In this document: one piece after another, positions 1-6,936 of the stretch
Layout of the letters: every line of letters starts with the position of its first letter
How positions within the stretch are numbered: position 1 is the first letter of the stretch
NCBI GenBank assembly: GCA_018695085.1
Contig: JABHOU010000112.1
Location: 1-7,045, forward strand
Direction of reading: 5' to 3'
Length of the DNA stretch: 7,045 nucleotides
Source: Opitutia bacterium
GTDB lineage: Bacteria; Verrucomicrobiota; Verrucomicrobiia; Opitutales; Seribacteraceae
Program-made: the position numbers and the translations under genes
Notes under the pieces: generated by a model
The model's input: the letters and a program-made list of their open reading frames with translations, nothing else
Databases searched by the model: none
Told to the model about the DNA's origin: nothing

Positions 1-199
1 TTCGCCCGTGGCGACGAACGGAAAGATTTATCTTTCAGGCGAAGATGGACTCGTGTTCGAAATGAAGGCGGGAAACGAGCCGGCATTAATTGCTGTTCAC
101 GAAATGGGGGAACCGTTAATGGCTTCTCCGGCTCTTTCGGAAGGCGTGATGTACCTGCGAGGACAGAAGCATTTGTTTGCAGTGGGAAAGCATAAGTAG
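1..199 (+). CDS. PQQ-like beta-propeller protein, C-terminal end (partial)
   Basis: This is the 3' end of a gene that begins before the window. The frame is open from base 2, and the last 65 codons are visible before the TAG at 197-199. The pattern resembles the closing blades of a PQQ-like (BamB/quinoprotein-type) propeller: a strand reading SPVATNGKIYLSGEDGLVF, a loop, then ASPALSEGVMYLRGQKHLFAV. The repeated 'SP-x-hydrophobic, G-x-hydrophobic-Y' rhythm is typical of such blades. In Planctomycetes and Verrucomicrobia these are usually exported proteins of unknown ligand, and PQQ binding cannot be inferred from the end alone. It lies 71 bases upstream of the multihaem gene on the same strand, so read-through transcription is possible. 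No convincing terminator hairpin or consensus promoter was seen in 200-270. The internal GTG at base 8 is not believed to be the start, because the blade pattern continues to the window edge. Confidence 0.7.
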   Translation, partial: SPVATNGKIYLSGEDGLVFEMKAGNEPALIAVHEMGEPLMASPALSEGVMYLRGQKHLFAVGKHK

Positions 200-270
200 A
201 AAACGGGAATTGCTCTTTTTTAGTGGTTCTCGATTGCGAAACAATACATTGCCGGCATTTTCTCTAGCGA

Positions 271-3200
271 ATGCTTAGATGGCGCCCAAGATTTTCGCGA
301 ACTCCGATATTTGCACTGCTTGCAACGATTTCTTGTGCAGGCGTCTCGCTTCAGGGCATGGATGGATTACGGATACTTAAGGAAAATTGCTTTCGGTGCC
401 ATGGGGAGGACAAGCGAAAGGGCGGATTGGTACTGACCTCTCGTGAAATGGCGCTCAAAGGCGGCGACGAGGGCAAGGTGATCGACCTCGAAAAACCCGA
501 GGAAAGCCGAATTTTGAAACTTGTTCTGGAAAATGCCGACCCACACATGCCGCCGAAGAAGCAATTAACGGCAAAAGAAATCCAACAAGTTACCGAGTGG
601 CTATCCACCGGAGCAAAATGGGACGCGGAAATATTGGCGGAATTACCGGAGAGGAAAGTGGGAAAGTGGCGGGAGTTGCCGAAGGGCTTTCTTCCGGTGG
701 GAGCGTTGGCTACTTCGCCGGACGGGACGAGATTGGCGGTGGGTCGAGGCAAAGCCGTCGAACTGTTCGACTTATCGGAAAAGGATACCAACGGCTCGGG
801 AGTATGGAAAGGACATCAAGATGAGGTACGTTCCTTGGCATGGAACCCTACGGGCAAGCTTTTGGCTTCCGGTGGATTTGGCCGAGTTCTCGTGCGGGAG
901 ACAAAGCACGGCAAGCTGATTCAAAAACTTGACGACGGTTTGTCGGGCAGAATCACAGGACTGACCTTTGCGGGGAAGAACGGCGAATGGATGGTTGTCG
1001 CGGACGGCGAACCTACGGTGTCGGGTCGCTTGGTGATTTTCAATACAAAGACTTGGGAGCGAACCAAGACGATTCGAGCTCATGGCGATTCCATTTACGG
1101 CCTTACCACTAGCCCCGACGGAAAACTGGTGGCAACTGCAAGCGCGGACAAGTTGGCGAAACTATGGAAGAGTGGGTCGTGGAAGTCCAAAGGAAGCTTG
1201 GAAGGCCACACCGAGTACGTAATGGCGACGGCTTTCTCTCCGGATGGAGAACGTATTGCAACGGCGGGAGCGGATGCCTTCATCAAGGCTTGGAAGGTGA
1301 AGACGCTCAAGGAGTTCAGCACCTTTTCCGGGAGACAAGCAAAGTTGCCAAAAACGGATTTGTTATGGAAACTGAATCCCACGAAGGAAAAGCCTGAGAA
1401 AGACGATGATTGGATCGTCACCGTGGGAGCGGATGGAACACCGAGAGTGTTCACTGATTTGATCGAGCATGAGGGAGCCCAAACCTCGACCGGAGCCAAG
1501 GAACGGGCGTGGACGAATAACGAATTCGGGCTTACTGCAGTAGCTTTTTCGGAATCGAACAAACAAGTGATCACCGGCGACGTAAAAGGCGTGATCACCG
1601 TTTGGGATAAAAACGGAAAAAGCCTCAGGCGGTTGGAACCTGAACCAACGGACAACAATGCGACCGCCGAAGGTGGCTTGATTAGCTTCCGTAACGACGT
1701 CTTGCCTATTCTTTCTCGTTCCGGATGCGCGGGGGGCAGTTGTCATGCAAAAGCTGGCGGCCGAAATGGTTTTCAGCTTTCGATTTTCTCTTTTGACCCC
1801 AAGAGCGACCATCGTGAAATCGTGTGGGACTCCGGAAGTCGAAGAGTAATGCCGGCGGCTCCGGAGGAAAGCCTGTTGCTGCGGAAACCGACGCAGGCAA
1901 TCGATCACGAAGGAGGAAAGCGTTTCGAGAAGAACTCCGCATTCTACAAAGTTCTACGGGACTGGATTGCACAAGGGACCCCCTACTCCGTCCCAGGGGA
2001 ACCCGAGCTCGATTCAATCGCAGTAACTCCGCCTACGGGGCGTTACAAAAAGGGGCAGAAGGTTCGACTTAAAGTAACCGCTCGCTACTCCGACGAATCT
2101 GAACGAAGCGTCACCCACCTCGCCGAGTACCACTCGAACGATGAAGGGATGGCGATGGTCAACGAGGATGGTGTCGTCACCTTGGGCCAACAATCGGGAG
2201 AAGGGGTGGTCATGGTTCGCTATCTGGACGAAGTGGCCATTGTCCGCCTTACGATTCCCGTAGACAAACTGCTTCCGAAAAATGCATACGACGGATTGAC
2301 GATCGGTAACGAAATCGACCGTCTCGTTTATTCAAGGCACAAGGAAATGGGTTTGCTCGTTTCCGAAATCTGTACCGACTCCGAGTTCATTCGGCGGGCC
2401 TCGATCGACACGGTGGGCAAGCTGCCGAAGGGTAAGGCAGTCCGCAAATTTCTAGCCGACAAGTCTCCCGACAAACGCAAAAGGCTTGTCGATTCGTTGT
2501 TAGCCGATTCCGACTGGGCCGACTACTGGGCGATCAAGTTCGCGGATCTGCTTCGCCCGAACATACAACGTGTCGGTGTCAAGCCCGTCTACCTCATGGA
2601 TCGTTGGATTCGCAGGCGCTTTCGAGAAAACGTTTCCTACGACGACTTTGTTGAAGAATTGTTGACGGCCCAAGGCAGTAGCCATGAGTACGGCCCCATC
2701 GCTTTCTATCGCCACAAGCGAGAACCTGCCGATGCGGGAGCATTCGTAAGTCGCATCTTTTTAGGGGTTCGATTGGAGTGTGCGAAATGCCATCACCATC
2801 CGAACGAAAAATGGAGCCAAGACGATTACTACCAAATGGCGGCTTTCTTTGGTTCAATGAAAAGGAAGGGACAAGGTATTTCAGCCCCGATCTCGGGTGA
2901 ACCCGAGTATTGGTGGTTCCAACCCGGAGGAGAAGTCAAGCACCCTGTAACGGGAGAGAAAATGGTGTGCAAAGCGCCAGACGGTCCGGTTGCCGAAATC
3001 CCCGAAAGCCTCGATCCGCGCAAAGCCCTGCTCGACTGGATGCTGGCCCCTGAAAACCCTTTCTTTGCCCAAGCCGCGACAAACCGTATATGGGCGGAAT
3101 TCTTCGGTTTTGGAATCGTGCATCCGGCGGATGACTTTCGAGCCTCGAACCCTCCCTCCAACGGTCCGCTTCTGGCATGGTTGGCCAAGGATTTCATCGC

Positions 3201-3789
3201 TCACGATTACGATCTCAAGCACCTCATGCGACGTATACTGAATTCCCGTGTCTATCAGGCATCCTCAATGCCCAACCAGACAAATGCTCGCGACGAACGA
3301 AACTACGCAAGGTCTCTACGTCGTCGATATGCCGCCGAGGTCATGGCAGGAGCGGTAGCGCAAGCTACGGGGATCTCGGAAAAGTTCGACGGACTTCCGC
3401 CCGACGCCCGAGCAACGACAGTCTGGAACACTAGCGTGGATTCTCTCTTCCTCGATGTTTTCGGCAGGCCCGATGCCAGTGCGGAGGCACCATGCGAACG
3501 AGACCCATCCCCCACCATTGTACACTCGCTACACCTAATGAATTCGGAAAAGCTCCAGACCCGCATTTCACATGAGGATGGACGTGCCGCCACACTCGCC
3601 AAAAGCGATAAAAAGCCCGAGGAAGTCGTGGAGGAAATTTACCTTGAGTTGTATGCTCGATTCCCGTCCGAGGAAGAACGGGAAATTGCGACAAAATCCT
3701 TTGAGGATGAAAACGCCACTAGAAAAACTGCCTCCGAAGACTTAATCTGGGCCTTGATCAACACGCCGGAATTCGTATTGAATCATTAG
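271..3789 (+). CDS. PSCyt1-WD40-Big2-DUF1549-DUF1553 multihaem exported protein
   Basis: This is an exported protein of 1172 residues. Residues 1-30 form a Sec-type signal peptide: an Arg-rich start, then IFALLATISCAGVSL. A cysteine at 22 lacks a good lipobox (TISC). Residues 33-118 are a PSCyt1 cytochrome domain with CFRCH at 40-44 and a PHMPP motif at 91-95. Residues 135-450 are a WD40 propeller of about seven blades; clear ones are GHQDEV...LASGG (181-202), SPDGKLVATASAD (281-293) and GHTEYV...ATAGAD (312-335). Residues 470-570 hold a second haem-like segment with CAGGSCH at 486-492. Residues 578-665 resemble a Big2 immunoglobulin fold. DUF1549 (PSCyt2) spans about 672-865, with CAKCHHHP at 837-844. 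DUF1553 (PSD1) spans about 912-1168, with FGRP and CERDPSPT near 1064-1081. The family is found in Planctomycetes and Verrucomicrobia, and its reaction is unknown. The ATG at 271 is chosen because it gives a complete signal peptide, although no Shine-Dalgarno is visible. The stop touches the next gene. Confidence 0.95.
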   Translation: MLRWRPRFSRTPIFALLATISCAGVSLQGMDGLRILKENCFRCHGEDKRKGGLVLTSREMALKGGDEGKVIDLEKPEESRILKLVLENADPHMPPKKQLTAKEIQQVTEWLSTGAKWDAEILAELPERKVGKWRELPKGFLPVGALATSPDGTRLAVGRGKAVELFDLSEKDTNGSGVWKGHQDEVRSLAWNPTGKLLASGGFGRVLVRETKHGKLIQKLDDGLSGRITGLTFAGKNGEWMVVADGEPTVSGRLVIFNTKTWERTKTIRAHGDSIYGLTTSPDGKLVATASADKLAKLWKSGSWKSKGSLEGHTEYVMATAFSPDGERIATAGADAFIKAWKVKTLKEFSTFSGRQAKLPKTDLLWKLNPTKEKPEKDDDWIVTVGADGTPRVFTDLIEHEGAQTSTGAKERAWTNNEFGLTAVAFSESNKQVITGDVKGVITVWDKNGKSLRRLEPEPTDNNATAEGGLISFRNDVLPILSRSGCAGGSCHAKAGGRNGFQLSIFSFDPKSDHREIVWDSGSRRVMPAAPEESLLLRKPTQAIDHEGGKRFEKNSAFYKVLRDWIAQGTPYSVPGEPELDSIAVTPPTGRYKKGQKVRLKVTARYSDESERSVTHLAEYHSNDEGMAMVNEDGVVTLGQQSGEGVVMVRYLDEVAIVRLTIPVDKLLPKNAYDGLTIGNEIDRLVYSRHKEMGLLVSEICTDSEFIRRASIDTVGKLPKGKAVRKFLADKSPDKRKRLVDSLLADSDWADYWAIKFADLLRPNIQRVGVKPVYLMDRWIRRRFRENVSYDDFVEELLTAQGSSHEYGPIAFYRHKREPADAGAFVSRIFLGVRLECAKCHHHPNEKWSQDDYYQMAAFFGSMKRKGQGISAPISGEPEYWWFQPGGEVKHPVTGEKMVCKAPDGPVAEIPESLDPRKALLDWMLAPENPFFAQAATNRIWAEFFGFGIVHPADDFRASNPPSNGPLLAWLAKDFIAHDYDLKHLMRRILNSRVYQASSMPNQTNARDERNYARSLRRRYAAEVMAGAVAQATGISEKFDGLPPDARATTVWNTSVDSLFLDVFGRPDASAEAPCERDPSPTIVHSLHLMNSEKLQTRISHEDGRAATLAKSDKKPEEVVEEIYLELYARFPSEEEREIATKSFEDENATRKTASEDLIWALINTPEFVLNH
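388..402 (+). other. Haem c attachment motif CXXCH (PSCyt1)
   Basis: The codons spell CFRCH (residues 40-44), followed by G. This is the canonical covalent haem c motif, placed ten residues after the likely end of the signal peptide, as in other PSCyt1 domains. A downstream Met in the MPP motif (residue 93) is the probable sixth ligand, by analogy with class I cytochromes. Confidence 0.85.
1726..1746 (+). other. Haem-like motif CX4CH
   Basis: The codons spell CAGGSCH (residues 486-492) within RSGCAGGSCHAKAGGRNGF. From memory, related planctomycete DUF1549 proteins carry a similar GCNxGxCHG segment at this position, so the two extra residues between the cysteines look like a family trait and not an error. 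CX4CH haem attachment is known from cytochromes c3. Haem binding here is inferred. Confidence 0.6.
2779..2799 (+). other. PSCyt2 haem-like motif CXXCH with His run
   Basis: The codons spell CAKCHHH (residues 837-843), followed by PNEKW. DUF1549 domains normally have CxxCHxHPxxxW here, so this matches the family signature. The motif sits inside the domain, not at its start. It may bind haem c or another metal, and no experimental proof is known to me. Confidence 0.7.
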
Positions 3790-3797
3790 TGGAAAAA

Positions 3798-5129
3798 ATG
3801 AGGAATTTAAAACAAAACTGCGATGGCTTGGGTCGTCGGGATTTCCTTCAAGTCGGAATGGGGGCGCTGGGAGGTCTCGGCCTGACCGATATCCTTCGCC
3901 TTCGTGCGGAGGCAAAAGCAGCAGGCAACGGGATAAAAGACGTTCGCTGTATTTTCGTATGGCTCGACGGTGGCCCTAGTCATTACGAAACCTTCGACCC
4001 AAAACCTGACGCCCCTGAAGGGATCAAGGGCGAATTCGGGACCGTAAAGACTTCCGTACCCGGTGTTCGCTTCAGCGAGCACATTCCACATTTGGCCAAG
4101 GCTTTCGACAAGTACACCGTGGTGCGTTCGATAGCCCACAAGCAAAACAATCACGGAGCGGGAAATCACTACTTGATGACCGGTCGTCCTACCCCCGTGC
4201 CTGTCGGTTGCGGCGCTTCCGTCACCTTTCACCCGTCATTTGGCTCCGTGGTGGCAAAGGAACGCGGAATTCGCGAAGGATTACCAAGTTATGTGAGTCT
4301 GCTACGCATGTCCCGATCGGGCGGACCTAATTTCCTCGGAGCACCCTACGCCCCATTCGTGATCAAGGATGATCCGAATAAAGAAAATTTCAAGGTCAGG
4401 GACGTCAGTATTCCAAAGGGGATTGCCGACGTTCGTTCGAACAATCGTCGATTACTCCGCCAAAAACTCGACCGACTGGAACGAATCCAAGACAAGGCTG
4501 CCAACGACCCCGCCGTCAGCATCGATGAATTCTACCAACAGGGCTACCAGCTGGTATACTCCCAAAAGGCTCAAGCCGCATTCGACATTTCGAGTGAACC
4601 TGAGAAAACTAGAGAAAAATATGGAAGCAACGACTTTGGGCAACGCCTACTGTTAGCGCGACGCCTCACCGAGGTGGGCGTGCCCTTCGTAACCGTATAT
4701 TACGGAGGTTGGGACCATCACACTAATATTTTTCCGTCCTTAAAAGACAAAGCCCTGCCCAAACTCGACCAAGGGCTGGCAGCTCTCATGGAAGACCTGC
4801 ATGATCGTGGTTCCATTGAGAACACACTCGTTATTTGCCTCGGCGAATTCGGGCGCACGCCAAAGGTGAATACCCGAGGAGGTCGTGACCACTGGTCTTT
4901 CGCCATGTCCGTGATGATGGGCGGAGCAGGCATTCCCGGAGGGCAAATAGTTGGCGCAACCGACCTCAAGGGTTACTACGCCAACGAAAACGTATATGCA
5001 CCCGAGGATTTCGCCGCCTCCCTCTATACGAAAATGGGAATAGATCACGCACAAGTTCTCCATACGCCAGTCGGTCGCCCTATCCAACTCATAGACAAGG
5101 GACGGCTCATCAAGGAACTGTTCGCTTGA
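3798..5129 (+). CDS. DUF1501 family protein, Tat-exported
   Basis: This 443-residue protein is of the usual family length and belongs to the alkaline-phosphatase/sulfatase-like fold. A twin-arginine signal opens it: GRRDFLQVG at 12-20, a glycine-rich hydrophobic stretch MGALGGLGLTDIL, then RLRAEAKA. Family motifs follow in order: WLDGGPSHYETFDPKPD (55-71), NHGAGNHYLMTGRP (118-131), GWDHH (304-308), GEFGRTP (349-355) and GRDHWS (362-367). The Asp and His residues in these motifs sit where metal ligands occur in the fold, but activity is undetermined. I prefer the ATG at 3798, preceded by GTGGAAAAA with a weak GGA, over the in-frame GTG at 3789. That GTG would share one base with the upstream TAG and add only three residues. 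DUF1501 genes commonly follow DUF1549/DUF1553 genes, which implies a shared job. The end overlaps the next start by one base (TGATG). Confidence 0.93.
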   Translation: MRNLKQNCDGLGRRDFLQVGMGALGGLGLTDILRLRAEAKAAGNGIKDVRCIFVWLDGGPSHYETFDPKPDAPEGIKGEFGTVKTSVPGVRFSEHIPHLAKAFDKYTVVRSIAHKQNNHGAGNHYLMTGRPTPVPVGCGASVTFHPSFGSVVAKERGIREGLPSYVSLLRMSRSGGPNFLGAPYAPFVIKDDPNKENFKVRDVSIPKGIADVRSNNRRLLRQKLDRLERIQDKAANDPAVSIDEFYQQGYQLVYSQKAQAAFDISSEPEKTREKYGSNDFGQRLLLARRLTEVGVPFVTVYYGGWDHHTNIFPSLKDKALPKLDQGLAALMEDLHDRGSIENTLVICLGEFGRTPKVNTRGGRDHWSFAMSVMMGGAGIPGGQIVGATDLKGYYANENVYAPEDFAASLYTKMGIDHAQVLHTPVGRPIQLIDKGRLIKELFA

Positions 5130-6649
5130 TGGTTCGGCGTCTGCGAGCGACTGCTCCGGCACTCCTGCTTGCACTAATCCAACTGCCGGCAACTCCGCCA
5201 AAGCTCGATGCACTTTTTCCCTCTGGCGGTCAACGAGGCCAAACCGTGGGAGTCGAAGCCATTGGAAGTTTCGGTACTTGGCCTCCTGAAGTGTGGACGG
5301 ATCACGATGGACTAAAAATAGAAGCAGAGGAAAAAAAAGGTCTACTTTCCATAAGCATCAAATCGAATGCCCAAATGCATCCGGCAATGATTCGCTTATT
5401 CGATGCAAACGGTTCTACCAACACCCGGACTTTCGTAATCTCAAAGCTCAAGGAAGCCAACGAGTCCGAACCAAACGACAATACCGCTCAGGCGCAAGAG
5501 GTCAATGCCACCGCCACGGGTATTGTCATGAATGGCATCCTAAAGAAAGGAGACTCCGACTTCTTTAGAATCGCACTTCGAAAAGGCCAAACTTTTGTGG
5601 CCGAAATGAACGCATACTCGCTCGGTTCACTCATCGATCCCTTTCTAGTCATGCGAGGGTCCGATGGTCATGAAGTCGCCTTCGCAAGCGATTCTCACAA
5701 CTTGGATCCGATTTTAAACTATACGGCAAAAATCACAGGAGTTCACTACCTCCAATTATTTGCCGTGGCTCATCCCGCAGCCACGGCCATAGGCTTCTCG
5801 GGTTCCGATTCCTCGACCTACCGAATCACCCTAACTTTGGGAGCGTTGAAGAAGAAATCGATTCAAGCGGAACGAGGCGAAGAAAAGCTGAATGATGACA
5901 ACGGGAGCAGGCGCTTCCAAGCTCCCCTAACGGTCCAAGGTGTTCTATCAGAGAAACTCGAAGTGGATTCCTATGTATTCTCCGCCAAAAAAGGGGAACA
6001 ATGGCTAGTGAGCGTGGATGCCCATCGGCTGCATCTTCCCACCGATCCCGTACTCGCAGTATATCGAACGAATGGAGTATTACTAAAGGAAGTGGACGAC
6101 GTAAAGCCCACCAATGACCCCGAATATCTGCTAAAAGTCTCGGCAGACAGCAATTACACTTTGCGTATTCGGGACAGGTTTGGGCGAGGTGGACCGCGCT
6201 TCCGTTATCGATTGAGCGTCACAAAACCGAAGCCTGAATTGTCGGTTACCGTCGACAAGGAAATAGTCGTTCTAGAAGCCAACGGAACGGCTAAACTAAA
6301 GCTTACGCTTAACCGGAAGCAAGGTCATGCCCTCCCCCTTCGTTTCGCAATTACCCCTCCACTCCCCTCAGGAGTCAGTTTAGAAGACGCCAACGCTTCA
6401 GCAAAGGCTAAAACCGCCACCATCACCCTGCGAGCCTCAAAGGATTCTGAACCGATCAATCATGCGTTTCAATTGCAAGTGTTCGCAACCGATGAGACCA
6501 ACGCCACTCAAGAAAGTCTCGCATCGTATTCCTTTCTAACCGCTAAATCCCGAGGCGAGTATCTAGTGAACAAAACCAACCATCTTCATCTTACCGTTGT
6601 AAAGCCGGCAAAACCAAAAAAGGAAAACGCCAAAGAGGAAGAGGAATAA
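5129..6649 (+). CDS. Exported PPC-domain (pre-peptidase C-terminal-like) protein
   Basis: This is a protein of 506 residues. A signal peptide is visible at 1-21 (MVRRLR, then ALLLALIQLP). An N-terminal segment, LFPSGGQRGQTVGVEAIG at about 29-46, resembles the conserved start of planctomycete proteins that accompany DUF1501 genes. Two PPC-like beta domains follow. The first is about 113-237, with the signature ESEPNDNTAQAQEV and GDSDFFRIALRKGQ. The second is about 268-366, with LEVDSYVFSAKKGEQWLVSVDA. A further beta-rich region spans 370-490, and the tail is strongly charged (KPKKENAKEEEE). No protease or other catalytic domain is present, so this is a binding or structural partner and not a peptidase. 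The ATG at 5129 overlaps the previous TGA by one base. AAGGA at 5111-5115 is a distant Shine-Dalgarno candidate, so translational coupling is likely. An in-frame TTG at 5126 is less probable. Confidence 0.85.
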   Translation: MVRRLRATAPALLLALIQLPATPPKLDALFPSGGQRGQTVGVEAIGSFGTWPPEVWTDHDGLKIEAEEKKGLLSISIKSNAQMHPAMIRLFDANGSTNTRTFVISKLKEANESEPNDNTAQAQEVNATATGIVMNGILKKGDSDFFRIALRKGQTFVAEMNAYSLGSLIDPFLVMRGSDGHEVAFASDSHNLDPILNYTAKITGVHYLQLFAVAHPAATAIGFSGSDSSTYRITLTLGALKKKSIQAERGEEKLNDDNGSRRFQAPLTVQGVLSEKLEVDSYVFSAKKGEQWLVSVDAHRLHLPTDPVLAVYRTNGVLLKEVDDVKPTNDPEYLLKVSADSNYTLRIRDRFGRGGPRFRYRLSVTKPKPELSVTVDKEIVVLEANGTAKLKLTLNRKQGHALPLRFAITPPLPSGVSLEDANASAKAKTATITLRASKDSEPINHAFQLQVFATDETNATQESLASYSFLTAKSRGEYLVNKTNHLHLTVVKPAKPKKENAKEEEE

Positions 6650-6720
6650 AAAGACTAACCCACCGTTCCGGGCCAGGAAGTTGATTTGTCAAAGTCTCCG
6701 GCAACCTGTTTTCGATAGGA

Positions 6721-6873
6721 ATGCGACTAACTGAGGTGGTGACGGAAACAGATGCTTTGGGAGAGTTCTCTTTCAGTCTCGTAATTTGCAACGAGGCATG
6801 TCATAAGAAAGGATTATTAGACTTATCCATAAACATCTGCTTGTGGATAGGGGAAACAAGAGGATGTCCATAA
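6721..6873 (+). CDS. Candidate small ORF, 50 residues (doubtful)
   Basis: An ATG at 6721 opens a 50-codon frame ending in TAA at 6871-6873. The predicted peptide begins MRLTEVVTETDALGEF and ends LWIGETRGCP. It has four cysteines, including a CNEACH segment, and no signal peptide or recognisable domain. AGGA lies directly against the ATG, too close for a good ribosome binding site. An open frame of this length is expected by chance fairly often. It is recorded because it fills most of the gap and its end overlaps the hairpins, so a leader-peptide role cannot be ruled out. Confidence 0.15.
   Translation: MRLTEVVTETDALGEFSFSLVICNEACHKKGLLDLSINICLWIGETRGCP
6824..6849 (+). repeat. Inverted repeat with DnaA-box-like nonamers
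   Basis: TATCCATAA (6824-6832) pairs with TTGTGGATA (6841-6849): nine pairs, one of them G-U, around an 8-base loop. The arms also read as near matches to the DnaA box TTATNCACA. TTATCCATA at 6823-6831 has one mismatch, and the reverse complement of 6842-6850, CTATCCACA, has one mismatch. Either a protein-binding palindrome or an RNA hairpin would fit. Confidence 0.4.
6833..6867 (+). promoter_or_regulatory. Competing hairpin upstream of the helicase
   Basis: ACATCT (6833-6838) pairs with GGATGT (6862-6867) and CTTGT (6840-6844) with ACAAG (6856-6860). This gives eleven pairs with one G-A mismatch between the two stem segments, around an 11-base loop. It uses bases 6841-6844, which also form part of the upstream hairpin, so the two cannot form together. 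A run of five T (6880-6884) lies 12 bases beyond the stem, too far for a standard intrinsic terminator. Confidence 0.3.
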
Positions 6874-6913
6874 AAGTGATTTTTCTAAAATCCAGGAACG
6901 ACTGTCCGCATCG

Positions 6914-6919
6914 TATAAA
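6914..6919 (+). promoter_or_regulatory. Possible -10 element for the helicase gene
   Basis: TATAAA matches five of six bases of the sigma-70 -10 consensus and lies 17 bases before the helicase ATG. No recognisable -35 hexamer is present at the right distance (around 6891-6896 reads TCCAGG). The call is therefore weak. If used, it would give a leader of roughly ten bases, downstream of both hairpins. Confidence 0.3.
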
Positions 6920-6936
6920 AAAGCATCAGTAGAATA

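Larger units (their letters stand above)
6650..6936 (+). other. Intergenic region between the cytochrome operon and the helicase
   Basis: These 287 bases carry no convincing gene. The 5' half holds only weak inverted repeats: TTCC/GGAA at 6666-6679 and AGACT/AGTCT at 6652-6697. Neither has a T-tract, so no clear terminator for the operon was found. The 3' half is AT-rich and contains the alternative hairpins and the -10-like hexamer listed separately. A 50-codon open frame crosses it. Confidence 0.7.

Noticed and set aside
213..220. T-run after the PQQ-like gene as a terminator
   Set aside because: No stem of useful length precedes the T-run at 215-221.
330..342. Lipoprotein signal in the large protein (TISC, residues 19-22)
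   Set aside because: The lipobox position -3 is Thr instead of Leu/Val/Ile, so a Sec signal peptidase I site is the safer reading.
1095..1908. Long antisense frames of 187 and 181 codons opposite the WD40 part of the large gene
   Set aside because: They overlap a gene with clear domain content on the + strand, encode no recognisable motif, and are typical by-products of its codon bias.
5129..6649. Peptidase activity for the PPC-domain protein
   Set aside because: The PPC name reflects where the domain was first seen; no protease catalytic domain or motif is present in the 506 residues.
6666..6679. Possible intrinsic terminator after the PPC gene (TTCC...GGAA)
   Set aside because: The stem is four pairs long with no following T-run.
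6591..6791. Minus-strand frame of 66 codons across the end of the PPC gene and the gap
   Set aside because: It overlaps the real 3' coding end, has no recognisable domain and no good ribosome site.
6823..6873. Chromosomal replication origin based on DnaA-like boxes
   Set aside because: Only two single-mismatch boxes are present. No dnaA, dnaN or other origin-linked gene is nearby, and the base skew in the window goes from G-rich to neutral along the + strand, not the C-rich to G-rich switch expected at an origin.
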